The notes under the pieces were generated by a model. That model did no database searches and was not told the DNA's origin. It saw only the letters and a program-made list of their open reading frames with translations. The translations under genes and the position numbers were made by a program. Of a stretch of 64,000 nucleotides of DNA, positions 40,215 through 49,437 are shown piece by piece. How positions within the stretch are numbered: position 1 is the first letter of the stretch; each line of letters opens with the position of its first letter. The DNA lies in NCBI GenBank assembly GCA_025928155.1, contig JAICKC010000002.1, positions 24,873 through 88,872 of the forward strand, read 5' to 3'. This DNA comes from Candidatus Saccharimonadota bacterium. Lineage in GTDB: Bacteria > Patescibacteriota > Saccharimonadia > Saccharimonadales > UBA4665.

Positions 40215-41483
40215 TTACCAGTTGTGATTCGTCGACCAGTGATTATAGGCACCTGCCCAGCTGCCGTAGCGGCCGACTGCATAACCGGTTGCCCATCGGA
40301 TCTGCGTCACCGCGCTTGTCGCCCAATCGCTGCCCGCCGACGCCATTTTACTGCCCGGTGTAGCCTGAAATATGCCGTAACCACCGTGAGCGGGTACATC
40401 GGCGGGGTTTATATATCCGGGACAATTATGTGTGCCCTGGATTTTGGTAGGACACCAGCCGCCTTCGTGGCTAGCGATGTAATCAACATATTTATAATCG
40501 TCCGGGTTAATGCCGGCCTGCGCCATCACTGCCTGCTTATCAGCCGGAATACTGACCGCCTTACCATGAGCAACGATTTGCGGCACCGGCTGCACCGTGA
40601 TGACCGTTTGCAACAGTGTCCGCTGCCCGCCGTTCACCTGCCAGGTCGTGACCTGCGTGCCGGGCACTCCCTGCTGGCGGGTGGCGCTCGTGCCGAAACT
40701 TAAAGAGTCGTCTTCCACGATCTGCACAGGCGGCGGAATATTGCTGGCTTCAGTCACGATCTGTGTGCCCTTGCGATTCACAAACACCTGCAACCCGGCA
40801 GTGACGGGAGTATCGGCATCAGGTATGACTGTATCCGCTGGCGTCAGCTTGATGTTAATGGATCTGAGCAACGCCGCCACGGTTTTTTCGTGCGTACGCA
40901 GTGGCAGTACCGCACCGTAGTTATTGAGCGTGACTGGAACGGCACGGTGGATGACGATGTGCGCACCAACGCTCTGCTCATCCACCAGGCTGACAGCTGG
41001 CTGGTTAATAACCTGATCTTCGGCATATAAGGGGACGCCGGCGTCGGTAACCATACCGCGTGGCGTTGCTGCCGCACTGTACGTAGTGTGTGCTATACCG
41101 CCGTCCGTAATTGTAACCGGTACGGCTCGATAGATATTCACCCGGAAGTTGTCTTGAGCGATACCGGTATCCAGACTTGGCTCGACGCGGTCCCGCGGAC
41201 TGATCGGTATATGCAGTCTTTGTAGCAGCGCCCGGACAGTCGGCTCGTTGGTTGGCACTGTCTGCGTCTCGCCATCGTGCTTGATAATGACAATATAACT
41301 AGTGTAGGGGTGAAACGTGGTGGTAGTGTGCGTTTCCGACAGCACCGCTAACAGTACACCACCCACAACAACTGCAGCCAAAAAGGCCAAGACTGGCAAG
41401 CCGAACGGGTGCTGCCGCCAGCGCAGATACCGTCGCCTCTGTGCCGCATAAAAGCGCCTAAATGCTCGCCGTATTTTTTGCAT
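40215..41483 (-). CDS. YabE/Rpf-like muralytic protein, 422 aa
   Basis: A cytosolic basic N-terminus, a membrane anchor at residues about 29-49, three DUF348 repeats (for example YIVIIKHDGETQTVPTNEPT and VTLNNYGAVLPLRTHEKT), a G5 domain and a C-terminal lysozyme-like domain with the catalytic Glu in YIASHEGGWC and GGYGIFQATPGSKM. It cleaves peptidoglycan glycan strands and is homologous in layout to resuscitation-promoting factors. Confidence 0.9.
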   Translation of the reverse strand: MQKIRRAFRRFYAAQRRRYLRWRQHPFGLPVLAFLAAVVVGGVLLAVLSETHTTTTFHPYTSYIVIIKHDGETQTVPTNEPTVRALLQRLHIPISPRDRVEPSLDTGIAQDNFRVNIYRAVPVTITDGGIAHTTYSAAATPRGMVTDAGVPLYAEDQVINQPAVSLVDEQSVGAHIVIHRAVPVTLNNYGAVLPLRTHEKTVAALLRSINIKLTPADTVIPDADTPVTAGLQVFVNRKGTQIVTEASNIPPPVQIVEDDSLSFGTSATRQQGVPGTQVTTWQVNGGQRTLLQTVITVQPVPQIVAHGKAVSIPADKQAVMAQAGINPDDYKYVDYIASHEGGWCPTKIQGTHNCPGYINPADVPAHGGYGIFQATPGSKMASAGSDWATSAVTQIRWATGYAVGRYGSWAGAYNHWSTNHNW

Positions 41484-41532
41484 AATATTGGGGATTCACC
41501 CCTCTACTCTATCGCTCTTAGTATAGCAAACG

Positions 41533-43731
41533 CTAGAGTTTTTCGAGCGGAGCGAAAGCGATGTTGAGCTTTTTGGGGCCGACTCCCTGAAAATAGATGG
41601 TCGCCACATCGCCATCGAGCTCTATAATAGTTCCTTTACCGAACAGCTCATGTTTGACGCCGTCGCCGGTTTCAAAATCAGGCACGTAGCGCGGCTCGCC
41701 GTCGCCGGCAATAGGCCCAAACGATGTGGCCGTGACTTGAGGATAATACTGTCGGTCGTCGTAGCCACCGCCGCCGAAGCCGCCCGCAAAGCTCATGCCG
41801 GTTGCCATTTCGGCCGCATACTCGGCATCGATCTCAGCTAGGAAACGGCTCGGCGGATTGTGTTGCATGCCGCCGTAGAGCATCCGCGACGTAGCATATA
41901 TCATATACAGCTCTTCGCGGGCGCGCGTCATACCTACATAACACAGCCGACGTTCCTCTTCCATTTCGGTAGGACTGTAGAGCGCACGGGAATGCGGAAA
42001 AATCGACTCCTCCATGCCGGTCATACATACCACTGGGAACTCGAGGCCTTTCGCCGCATGCAGCGTCATGAGCGTAACAGCGTTGCCATTTGGATCGTAG
42101 GTATCAATATCGGAGATGAGCGCGATTTCTTCCAAAAACAGGGGTAGGCCCTGCTCCTGATAGCCCTGCGCCGTGCCCATCAGTTCCTTGACGTTTTCCT
42201 GGCGGCTTTCGGCCTGCGGTGTACCATCGTCTAGATACTGCAGGTAGCCGACGCGCCGGACCAGCGAATCAATAAGTGCGGCCGGCGGCACATCATCGAC
42301 GAGTTCACGCATTGACTTTAGAATGTCACCCAGCTCTACCAACCCTTTTTTGGCCTTGCCCGTGACCATACCGCAATGAGCCGCTTGGTCGAGCGCATCA
42401 CTTAATTGCAGCCCCAGCCCCTCGTACCACTCGTAGAAATTCTGCAAACTTTTGATGCCGATGCCGCGCGTCGGCACGTTCACAATTCGCTCAAAGCTGA
42501 TGCGGTCTTCGGGCTGGTAGATGAGCCGCAGGTACGCCACCAAGTCTTTGATTTCCTTGCGGTCGTAAAAGCGCACACCACCCACGATGCGGTACGGAAT
42601 ACCGTATTGGATAAATGCCTCTTCCACGCTCCGACTCTGGGCATTAGTGCGGTACAATACGGCATAATCACGGTAGTGTCGCTTACGCGTATCCACGCCT
42701 GATTTTATGCGACGCACAATAGCTTCGGCTTCGGCCCGCTCGCTACCTACCTGCAAAATTTGTACCTTTTCGCCCTCGCCGGCAGCCGTCCAGAGTTTTT
42801 TGTCTGAACGCTGTTCGTTCCGGATAATAAGGCTATGGGCCGCGTTAAGGATGTGGCCGGTGGATCGGTAGTTCTGTTCAAGTTTAATAACCGTACAACT
42901 TGGATAGTCACGCTCGAAGTTCAAAATGTTCCGAAAATCAGCCTGCCTCCATCCATATACTGATTGCCAGTCGTCACCCACGACGGCAAGATTTTGTTTG
43001 TCACCAACCAACAATTTGATAAGTTTGTATTGAGCAGTGTTCGTGTCCTGGTATTCGTCGATCATGATATAGGCAAATTGTTGTCGCCATTTGTCTCGTA
43101 TCTGTTGTATCTTTTGCAATAATTCTACAGTTCGAGCGATTAGGTCGTCAAAGTCCAAGGCACCGCTGTCTTTTAATATCTGCTGGTAACGCGGATAGAC
43201 TTCGCTGGCGGCCCGGGTGGCCGGACTGCCGCCGGCGCGGTCATAGTCATCCGGCGTGACCAGTTCGTTTTTGGCGCTGCTGATGAGGCTAGCAATAACG
43301 CGCGGCGGGAAGGCTTTTTCGTCGATACCGAGTTGCTTGCTCGCCTGTTTGACCGCCGCTAAGCGGTCAGCTTCATCAAAAATGACAAACGAGCGCGGAA
43401 TACCAATGTGCTCACCGTCCTGCCGCAAAATCCGTACGCAAATGCTGTGAAATGTACCCATGTACGGCATAAAACCACGGTTGCCGGCATCAGCACTGAG
43501 CAGCCCTGCTACGCGTCCGCGCATTTCGCGTGCAGCTTTGTTGGTAAATGTCACGGCTAAGATGTTGTACGGCGTGGCCTGTCGCGTGGCAATTAGGTAG
43601 GCAATGCGGTGCGTCAGCGTCTTGGTCTTGCCGCTCCCCGCTCCAGCCTGAATCAGCAGTGGGCCGTCAGTCGTCTCGACCGCCCGCCGCTGCTCCGGAT
43701 TCAAACCCTCAAAGAGATCTTCTGGCATCAC
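41533..43731 (-). CDS. pcrA: UvrD/PcrA-type superfamily 1 DNA helicase
   Basis: 732 residues, 3'-5' helicase for repair and replication restart. Motif I AGAGSGKTKTLTHR, motif Ia TFTNKAAREM, motif II IMIDEYQDTN, motif III VGDDWQSVYGWRQAD (the GDxxQSIYxFRGA block with WRQAD variant), motif V TLHAAKGLEFPVV and motif VI VGMTRAREEL. A C-terminal Gly/Tyr-rich linker leads to a Tudor-like end. Confidence 0.95.
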   Translation of the reverse strand: MMPEDLFEGLNPEQRRAVETTDGPLLIQAGAGSGKTKTLTHRIAYLIATRQATPYNILAVTFTNKAAREMRGRVAGLLSADAGNRGFMPYMGTFHSICVRILRQDGEHIGIPRSFVIFDEADRLAAVKQASKQLGIDEKAFPPRVIASLISSAKNELVTPDDYDRAGGSPATRAASEVYPRYQQILKDSGALDFDDLIARTVELLQKIQQIRDKWRQQFAYIMIDEYQDTNTAQYKLIKLLVGDKQNLAVVGDDWQSVYGWRQADFRNILNFERDYPSCTVIKLEQNYRSTGHILNAAHSLIIRNEQRSDKKLWTAAGEGEKVQILQVGSERAEAEAIVRRIKSGVDTRKRHYRDYAVLYRTNAQSRSVEEAFIQYGIPYRIVGGVRFYDRKEIKDLVAYLRLIYQPEDRISFERIVNVPTRGIGIKSLQNFYEWYEGLGLQLSDALDQAAHCGMVTGKAKKGLVELGDILKSMRELVDDVPPAALIDSLVRRVGYLQYLDDGTPQAESRQENVKELMGTAQGYQEQGLPLFLEEIALISDIDTYDPNGNAVTLMTLHAAKGLEFPVVCMTGMEESIFPHSRALYSPTEMEEERRLCYVGMTRAREELYMIYATSRMLYGGMQHNPPSRFLAEIDAEYAAEMATGMSFAGGFGGGGYDDRQYYPQVTATSFGPIAGDGEPRYVPDFETGDGVKHELFGKGTIIELDGDVATIYFQGVGPKKLNIAFAPLEKL

Positions 43732-43771
43732 TTTATTCTAACAAACTCTGGAGGCTACCCTAGGAATAGCT

Positions 43772-45439
43772 TTACCTAATAAGCCATTTCAGCAGCCGCT
43801 CAGCCGGTCGGTAGAGAAAGCGATCCAGAGGATGATCCGCCGAACCCAGACGACTCACCCACGCCACCCGGGCAGCGCCAGCCCGATGAGCGGCCAACAC
43901 GTCCACCAGCTTATCGCCGACAAACCCAGCCGCCTCCGGAGGTATCTCAAGTTTAGCAAGTGCGATGCGCAGCATGGCCGGGCTTGGCTTGCGTTCACCT
44001 CTAGCAAGTGGCACGTGGTAGGTGGTGGCATTAATTTGTTCCGCCACTTTCGCGGCCCGAGCGACATGACGAGCATTCATATTACTGACTAGTCCGTAGT
44101 GTTCGATGCCCGCCTTCCGCGCACGTTTGAGTGCTAACGCAATCACTTCGTCTACCCGGTGGTCAGCCCAAGGTGTTAGCGTCCCTTCAATATCGAATAG
44201 CACAGCCCGGACGCCGTACTGTTTATGCCAGGCGGCGAAGTCGATAACTGCAACACCCGGTGCGTGTTCCAGCCATTCAAACGAACGGCCGATAGCTCGA
44301 GTGTAGCCTATCAACGACTGCAGTGTAAGAACAGCTGCTGCCAGGAGGAGTACCGCAGCGAACCACGTAAACGCCGTTACTTGCACGCCGAGTACCATGG
44401 CGACTAAACCAATCATTAAGAGTGCCGTTTTCAACTTGGCTATTTTGCTGGCTGGCATCGGCCGCGGTAGCACAAAGCGCAGCGTCATCGTAAGCACATC
44501 GTACGCCCCAAAGAGCCCGAACATCAGCCAATACCATGGACTGACATACGCTGCCGCTATGGCTAGTAGGGTCAGGCATACGACCTTATCCGCCAGCGGA
44601 TCGAATGTCATGCCGAACGTACTCACAACGTTCCAGCGACGAGCCAACCTACCATCCAGGAAATCAGAGGCAAACGCCAAAAACGTTAGTACTAGCACTG
44701 CAAGCCAGTGGTTCGATACAGCCAGAACAATGATTGCGGCGGCGCAAACAATACGAAAACCGGTCACCGCACACACCACCGTAGCCAGTATCGGCCGCCG
44801 CAAGTGGACGGTCGCCTGTTGGTAATATTCGAGTATCGCTTTGGCGGCAAGCCCCACAAAGACAATAGTCAGCACATAGGCAACGACCATCGCCCCAGCG
44901 TACAGCGTGCCCAGATCGAGATGATCGGCCACTCGAGCCACCGGGAACATCAGCAGGATGGCCCAAGCACCTACCGTGGCAAACTTTCCAACAGCACCGG
45001 AGTGTAGTTCGACACGCCGCACGCGAGCGGTAACTGCTAGCGCGCTATTGGTAGTAACGTGGAGTGCAATACATAGTACCGGCACTGTGGGTATCCAATG
45101 GAGTGCCACGAAAACGGCCAGCACCACTATGGCTGCCAATTTGTCGAAGGTGGCGTCCACTACTTCGCCGACCGGACCTTTTGTACCAGTTCGGGCGGCA
45201 ATGGTACCGTCGAGGATATCGGCAACCCTGCCAACCAGAATCAGTCCGATCCCCTGCCAGAAATTCTCAATCGAGACGATAATAAGCCCCGCCAGCACCA
45301 GCACGATGCCGACCAGACTCACAGCATTACCCGGCGTGGCCACTCCATGACTGCGCGCGGCTAGGCGCTGCCAGCGGTTTCTGCTCGGCTCGGGCACCGC
45401 CTCCCAATCTGCCCGATTCGTTGCGTAGTGCAGTTGCAT
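43772..45439 (-). CDS. three-domain fusion: two CDP-alcohol phosphatidyltransferases plus HAD phosphatase, 555 aa
   Basis: Domain 1 (about 30-205) is a membrane CDP-alcohol phosphatidyltransferase with DILDGTIAARTGTKGPVGEVVDATFD; the Arg of the DGxxAR consensus is Ala here, with an Arg one place later. Domain 2 (about 210-385) has the perfect motif DFLDGRLARRWNVVSTFGMTFD. Domain 3 (about 405-555) is a HAD phosphatase of the YqeG/PGP-phosphatase type (DIEGTLTPW, VSNMNA, GDKLVDVLAA). Domains 2 and 3 could make phosphatidylglycerol; domain 1 may use inositol phosphate. Confidence 0.85.
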   Translation of the reverse strand: MQLHYATNRADWEAVPEPSRNRWQRLAARSHGVATPGNAVSLVGIVLVLAGLIIVSIENFWQGIGLILVGRVADILDGTIAARTGTKGPVGEVVDATFDKLAAIVVLAVFVALHWIPTVPVLCIALHVTTNSALAVTARVRRVELHSGAVGKFATVGAWAILLMFPVARVADHLDLGTLYAGAMVVAYVLTIVFVGLAAKAILEYYQQATVHLRRPILATVVCAVTGFRIVCAAAIIVLAVSNHWLAVLVLTFLAFASDFLDGRLARRWNVVSTFGMTFDPLADKVVCLTLLAIAAAYVSPWYWLMFGLFGAYDVLTMTLRFVLPRPMPASKIAKLKTALLMIGLVAMVLGVQVTAFTWFAAVLLLAAAVLTLQSLIGYTRAIGRSFEWLEHAPGVAVIDFAAWHKQYGVRAVLFDIEGTLTPWADHRVDEVIALALKRARKAGIEHYGLVSNMNARHVARAAKVAEQINATTYHVPLARGERKPSPAMLRIALAKLEIPPEAAGFVGDKLVDVLAAHRAGAARVAWVSRLGSADHPLDRFLYRPAERLLKWLIR

Positions 45440-45493
45440 CCCTTATATAATACCTGACCCGCTTCAGGAAGCAGTTTTTGTTATTATAGAGAC

Positions 45494-45619
45494 GTGGCTA
45501 TATTCGCTATTGTTTTGACGCTTTTAATCGGCATGGTAGGCATCGTGTATATTACTAGCCCCTGCACGAGCCCTGTCACGCTGGACGCGTTCAAGACCAT
45601 GCGAAAGGCACTGGCGTGA
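45494..45619 (+). CDS. single-pass membrane microprotein, 41 aa
   Basis: Not in the ORF track. GTG start about 6 nt after a TTATAG box (leaderless). MAIFAIVLTLLIGMVGIVYI is one membrane helix, followed by a short outer or cytosolic tail ending MRKALA. Its TGA overlaps the GTG of the lipid kinase (GTGA), implying coupling; it may anchor or regulate that enzyme. Confidence 0.6.
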   Translation: MAIFAIVLTLLIGMVGIVYITSPCTSPVTLDAFKTMRKALA

Positions 45620-46611
45620 AAGCAGTCTTACAGCGCCAGTCTGCGACAACCAACACTATACCGTTCGACACCTGCATTATTGTCTACAACCCAAGGAGTA
45701 CACAGGCAGAGCAAACACTGCAACGCATTGAATCCCTAAGCAAACTGTTTCCGAAAGACGCCATTACCCTCCTGGAGATCCGGCCAAACGCCGACGCCAA
45801 TCGTACACTATTGCGCAATGAGGTCGCGCGGCTAGGCAGCCGCACGCTCCTGGCAGTGGGCGGCGGAGATGGCACCGCTAACTTTGTGGTCGATGTGCTG
45901 CTGGGTGATCCACACCTTACACCTGAACAGCGCCGCGCCGCCGTACTACCGCTTTGGGGCGGCAACGGTAACGACCTCGCACATATGCTCAACGGCTCGC
46001 CGGGCCGACTGCCGTTAAACACGCTGTTGCAAACCGGCAAATCCGTTGCCGTTTACCCCCTGCGCTGTATTATTACGACCGAGGACAAAGCGGTGCAACG
46101 CACCGCGATTTGCTACGCCAGCTTCGGTGCTTCGGCGTTCGCGGCGCACCAGCTCGAAAGTATGCGCGGGACGCGGCCATTTTTTCACCGCTTGGGTCTC
46201 GCAAAGTTTATTCATGAGCTCGGCCTGGTCTGGCGTGCCATGCTGCGAGCCCCACGCTTTTTGGTACTCGACACCACCTCGCCGCGACCTATTTACGACC
46301 GCCTGTTTATAAATGGATCACGGTTCGCCAAGGTCAGCGGCGTACCGCTGCAACTGACTGACAAGCAGTTTTGCGCTATTACCGTGGAACAAAAGCGGGC
46401 TTCCGCAGTAGCCTACCACCTTGCTGAGCTGCTACGGAGACACCCAGAGCACTATATAGTGCAAAACGGACAGACAATCGATTTTACCCTGTATGAAGCC
46501 GCCTGGGCGCAAATTGACGGCGAGATCGTCCATCTGCCAGCCGGCAGTTCGGTGAGCGTGCAACAAGCCGAGCAACCATTCTACGCGCTCAGCACTTTAC
46601 TATCCGGCTAG
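45616..46611 (+). CDS. diacylglycerol/lipid kinase family protein, 331 aa
   Basis: DAGK catalytic domain (PF00781): YNPRSTQAEQTLQ at the N-terminus and the nucleotide loop VGGGDGTANFVVD, then LWGGNGNDLAHML (variant of the usual GTGNDxAR). It phosphorylates a lipid alcohol in the membrane inner leaflet, fitting the adjacent divergent phospholipid synthase. Confidence 0.88.
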   Translation: MKAVLQRQSATTNTIPFDTCIIVYNPRSTQAEQTLQRIESLSKLFPKDAITLLEIRPNADANRTLLRNEVARLGSRTLLAVGGGDGTANFVVDVLLGDPHLTPEQRRAAVLPLWGGNGNDLAHMLNGSPGRLPLNTLLQTGKSVAVYPLRCIITTEDKAVQRTAICYASFGASAFAAHQLESMRGTRPFFHRLGLAKFIHELGLVWRAMLRAPRFLVLDTTSPRPIYDRLFINGSRFAKVSGVPLQLTDKQFCAITVEQKRASAVAYHLAELLRRHPEHYIVQNGQTIDFTLYEAAWAQIDGEIVHLPAGSSVSVQQAEQPFYALSTLLSG

Positions 46612-47273
46612 CTTTTGGAGAAAAAATGGGTGTGCGGTGCGCTTGACGGCACAGTTACGAGGCCGATGTCGGCCACAGCGTCGACAAGTGCAAGCAAAAG
46701 TACCAACGCGAGGACGCACAAGACCAGTGTATTAACCTGTGAGCGGTGGCGCTGTACGGCATTGATAGGCACAGCATATTTACCGCTGTCGATGAGCGCT
46801 TCCAGTTCGGCATCACGCTTGGCTTTGGCTTCGGCAGCGGCCGCTTCCTCGGCAGTTTGGGCGGCGTCCGGATCTCGTTTAGAGTCAGTGTCTCCACTAG
46901 CGTCTTCTGTCGGCAGGTCTGACGCCTCCTCGTGGGCAGGAGCAGACGGCTTTGGCTGGGCAGGTTTCTCTTCAGCTTTTGCTTCTGCCTGAGTTTGTTC
47001 GGCCTCTGGCGGCGTTTGAACAGGATCAGCCGCTGGCTGCTCGGCAGCATCTTTGGGCGAGCTATCGAGCGGTGCGATGATCTTGCCAGTATGGTTGAGT
47101 GTTTCACCCGGTGCATCGGCTGGCTTCTCTTCAACAGCGGTAGGTGCCATCATTGGGTCGTTAGCCATCGTAGGGTGGTTCGTGACAATAATGGGCCGAG
47201 CGGTAGCTGGTGGCGTAATCTTCTCCGGCCGTTTTACGTCGTCGATTTTGGGAGACTTTGGTGCTATTGCCAT
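46608..47273 (-). CDS. tail-anchored Pro/Ala/Glu-rich protein, 221 aa
   Basis: Start at ATG 47273 (MAIAPKSPKIDDVKRP), 4 nt after the tpiA stop, rather than the ORF-track start inside tpiA. About 170 residues of disordered Pro/Ala/Glu/Lys sequence are followed by SGKYAVPINAVQRHRSQ, a single membrane helix (VNTLVLCVLALVLLLALVDAV) and a short outer end. Function unknown. Many CPR genomes carry such linker-type membrane proteins. Confidence 0.6.
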   Translation of the reverse strand: MAIAPKSPKIDDVKRPEKITPPATARPIIVTNHPTMANDPMMAPTAVEEKPADAPGETLNHTGKIIAPLDSSPKDAAEQPAADPVQTPPEAEQTQAEAKAEEKPAQPKPSAPAHEEASDLPTEDASGDTDSKRDPDAAQTAEEAAAAEAKAKRDAELEALIDSGKYAVPINAVQRHRSQVNTLVLCVLALVLLLALVDAVADIGLVTVPSSAPHTHFFSKS

Positions 47274-47277
47274 TATC

Positions 47278-48060
47278 TTATGCTCTAATTCGTATTTGAT
47301 AAGCCGTGTCGACCATGGCCGCAAACTGATGATAGTTGAGGCTGGCGGCACCCACCAGCGCGCCGTCCACGCCGGGCACTTCAAGGTAGGCACGAATATC
47401 CTGGTCATCCACGCTGCCGCCGTACAGGATCAGCATTTTCTCGGCGGCCCGCTGGCCATACAGATCAGCAAGCTGCGTGCGAATATACTTTATAGCCTGG
47501 TCGATCTCGTGTGGTTTGGCCAAAATGCCGTCAAACGTGCTGATCGCCCATACCGGTTCATATGCCAGCACTACTTTGTCGAGATCGCGGCTGGTAAGGT
47601 TCATGAGCGCTGTCGTTAGCTGGTCGTGAATCACCTGGCGGCTTTGTCCCTCGTCGTGCTCCTGCTTGGTTTCACCGATGCAAATGATGGGCGTGATGCC
47701 GTTGCGCACCGCAGCAGCTGCTTTATCACGCACTGTCTCGAGCGTTTCACCGAAATACAGGCGGCGGGCGCTATGACCCACAATAGCGTATTCCACCAAA
47801 TCACCCAGCATGGTAAAGCTAACTTCGCCGGTGTAGCCACCTTCATCCTTAAAATAAGCGTCCTGAGCGGCCAGCTTGAACTTGCGCCGGTCGATTTGCA
47901 GGCTCAATGGCTGCAATGACAGCATACTGGGCGCCAGCACCACTTCAATAGCACGGTGGGTCTTGATGCGCTCATTCAGTCGGTGCACGAGCAGGCTGGA
48001 CTGGTGCACATTAAGGTGCATTTTCCAGTTACCGACGATTAAGGTTTTGCGCTCATGCAT
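47278..48060 (-). CDS. tpiA: triosephosphate isomerase
   Basis: Interconverts DHAP and glyceraldehyde-3-phosphate. 260 residues: active-site lysine in GNWKMH, histidine in VGHSARR (Ala replaces the usual Glu of SERR), catalytic Glu in LAYEPVWAIS, phosphate loop YGGSV. Clustered with pgk and pyk. Confidence 0.96.
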   Translation of the reverse strand: MHERKTLIVGNWKMHLNVHQSSLLVHRLNERIKTHRAIEVVLAPSMLSLQPLSLQIDRRKFKLAAQDAYFKDEGGYTGEVSFTMLGDLVEYAIVGHSARRLYFGETLETVRDKAAAAVRNGITPIICIGETKQEHDEGQSRQVIHDQLTTALMNLTSRDLDKVVLAYEPVWAISTFDGILAKPHEIDQAIKYIRTQLADLYGQRAAEKMLILYGGSVDDQDIRAYLEVPGVDGALVGAASLNYHQFAAMVDTAYQIRIRA

Positions 48061-48089
48061 TGCTTATGGCTATTGTACCTTATTTACGC

Positions 48090-49382
48090 TTACTGCTTAT
48101 TTTCTAGCGCTTCGACGCCGGGAAGCTTGCGCCCGCTCATTAGCTCCAAAGACGCGCCACCGCCGGTCGATACATGGTTGAACGCGCCGAGTAGCTTGCG
48201 GCTTTCTATATAGCCTACGGTATCACCGCCGCCGACTAGGCTAAACGGCCGGTTGCCGAATTGGCCGGTCATAGCTTCAGTAAGTAGTTCGGTGCCGTGT
48301 GCGAACGGCCCCACTGGTCCCTGCAAGCCCGGTGTCTCGGTAACGCCGAGAGCGCCGTTCCACACTACGGTGCCGGCCAGCTGTAACAGACCGGCAATAA
48401 ATGCACCACTGAATGGTCCGGTGTCCAGGATCATTTCATCTTCGTGTACCACGGCCGTTTCGTGCGACGGACGCTTGGGGTAGCTCTCAACTTCAGCGAT
48501 AATGTGTGCGCTCCAGTCTACAATGCGGGTTTTGGCGCTTCTGTCCACCTTGCTCGCTACCACGCCGTCTTGGGGCAGGTAGAATACAAAATTGCCGTTC
48601 CGGGACTTGGCCGCGGCCAGCTCCATGATTTGCTTGGCAAGTGGCAAATCCTCGGCGTCGGTCTTGCTTTTGCCGATATGAATGCCTTTGGCCTGCAAAA
48701 ATGTGTTGGCCATAGCACCGCCCACAGCAACCACATCTGCAATATCGATAAACCGCTTGAGCACATCAATTTTATCAGCGATTTTAGCGCCGCCCACCAC
48801 GGCCACCAACGGACGCTCCGGTTTTTCCATGACATTGGTGATAGTGTCGACTTCATGCTCCAGCAGCAGGCCGGCCACGCTCGGCAAAAAGTGCGTCACC
48901 GCTTCGGTGCTGGCGTGAGCGCGGTGCACCACGCCAAAGCCGTCCTGTACAAAGATTTGCGCTAGTTCGGCCAACTGCTTGGCAAAGCCGGGATCGTTTT
49001 TTTCCTCCTCGGCGTGGAAACGCAGGTTTTCCAGCAACACGACTTGCCCGGGCTGCAGGTTTTCGGATGCTTTACGAGCGCGGTCGCCAACGCAGTCCGG
49101 CACAAACTCCACAGGCCGGCCAAGCAGTTCGCTCAAGCGCTTAGCTACTGGCATTAGGCTGTATTTAGGGTCTGGCTTGCCGTCAGGCCGGCCAAGATGC
49201 GAGCACACGATCAGCCCGACGCCGCGTTCCAGCAGAAAGCGCAGTGTCGGCACACTTTGCTGCAAACGGTAATCATCGGTAATCTTACTGTGGTCATCGA
49301 GCGGCACATTATAGTCAGCCCGCAGCAGCACCTTTTTGCCGTGCAAATCTATATCCCGGACGGTCTTTTTCGTGAAACTCAT
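48090..49382 (-). CDS. pgk: phosphoglycerate kinase
   Basis: Start at ATG 49382 (MSFTKKTVRDIDLHGKK) after AGAGGTGGGAAG, downstream of a TATACT box; the ORF track starts 17 codons earlier. About 430 residues. VLLRADYNVPLD, SHLGRPDGK and the C-terminal GGGDTVGY nucleotide site are intact. Makes ATP from 1,3-bisphosphoglycerate. Confidence 0.97.
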   Translation of the reverse strand: MSFTKKTVRDIDLHGKKVLLRADYNVPLDDHSKITDDYRLQQSVPTLRFLLERGVGLIVCSHLGRPDGKPDPKYSLMPVAKRLSELLGRPVEFVPDCVGDRARKASENLQPGQVVLLENLRFHAEEEKNDPGFAKQLAELAQIFVQDGFGVVHRAHASTEAVTHFLPSVAGLLLEHEVDTITNVMEKPERPLVAVVGGAKIADKIDVLKRFIDIADVVAVGGAMANTFLQAKGIHIGKSKTDAEDLPLAKQIMELAAAKSRNGNFVFYLPQDGVVASKVDRSAKTRIVDWSAHIIAEVESYPKRPSHETAVVHEDEMILDTGPFSGAFIAGLLQLAGTVVWNGALGVTETPGLQGPVGPFAHGTELLTEAMTGQFGNRPFSLVGGGDTVGYIESRKLLGAFNHVSTGGGASLELMSGRKLPGVEALENKQ

Positions 49383-49437
49383 CTTCCCACCTCTTCTGGT
49401 ATCAGTATACGATAAACGTAAGCCGAAACCCAAGCCT

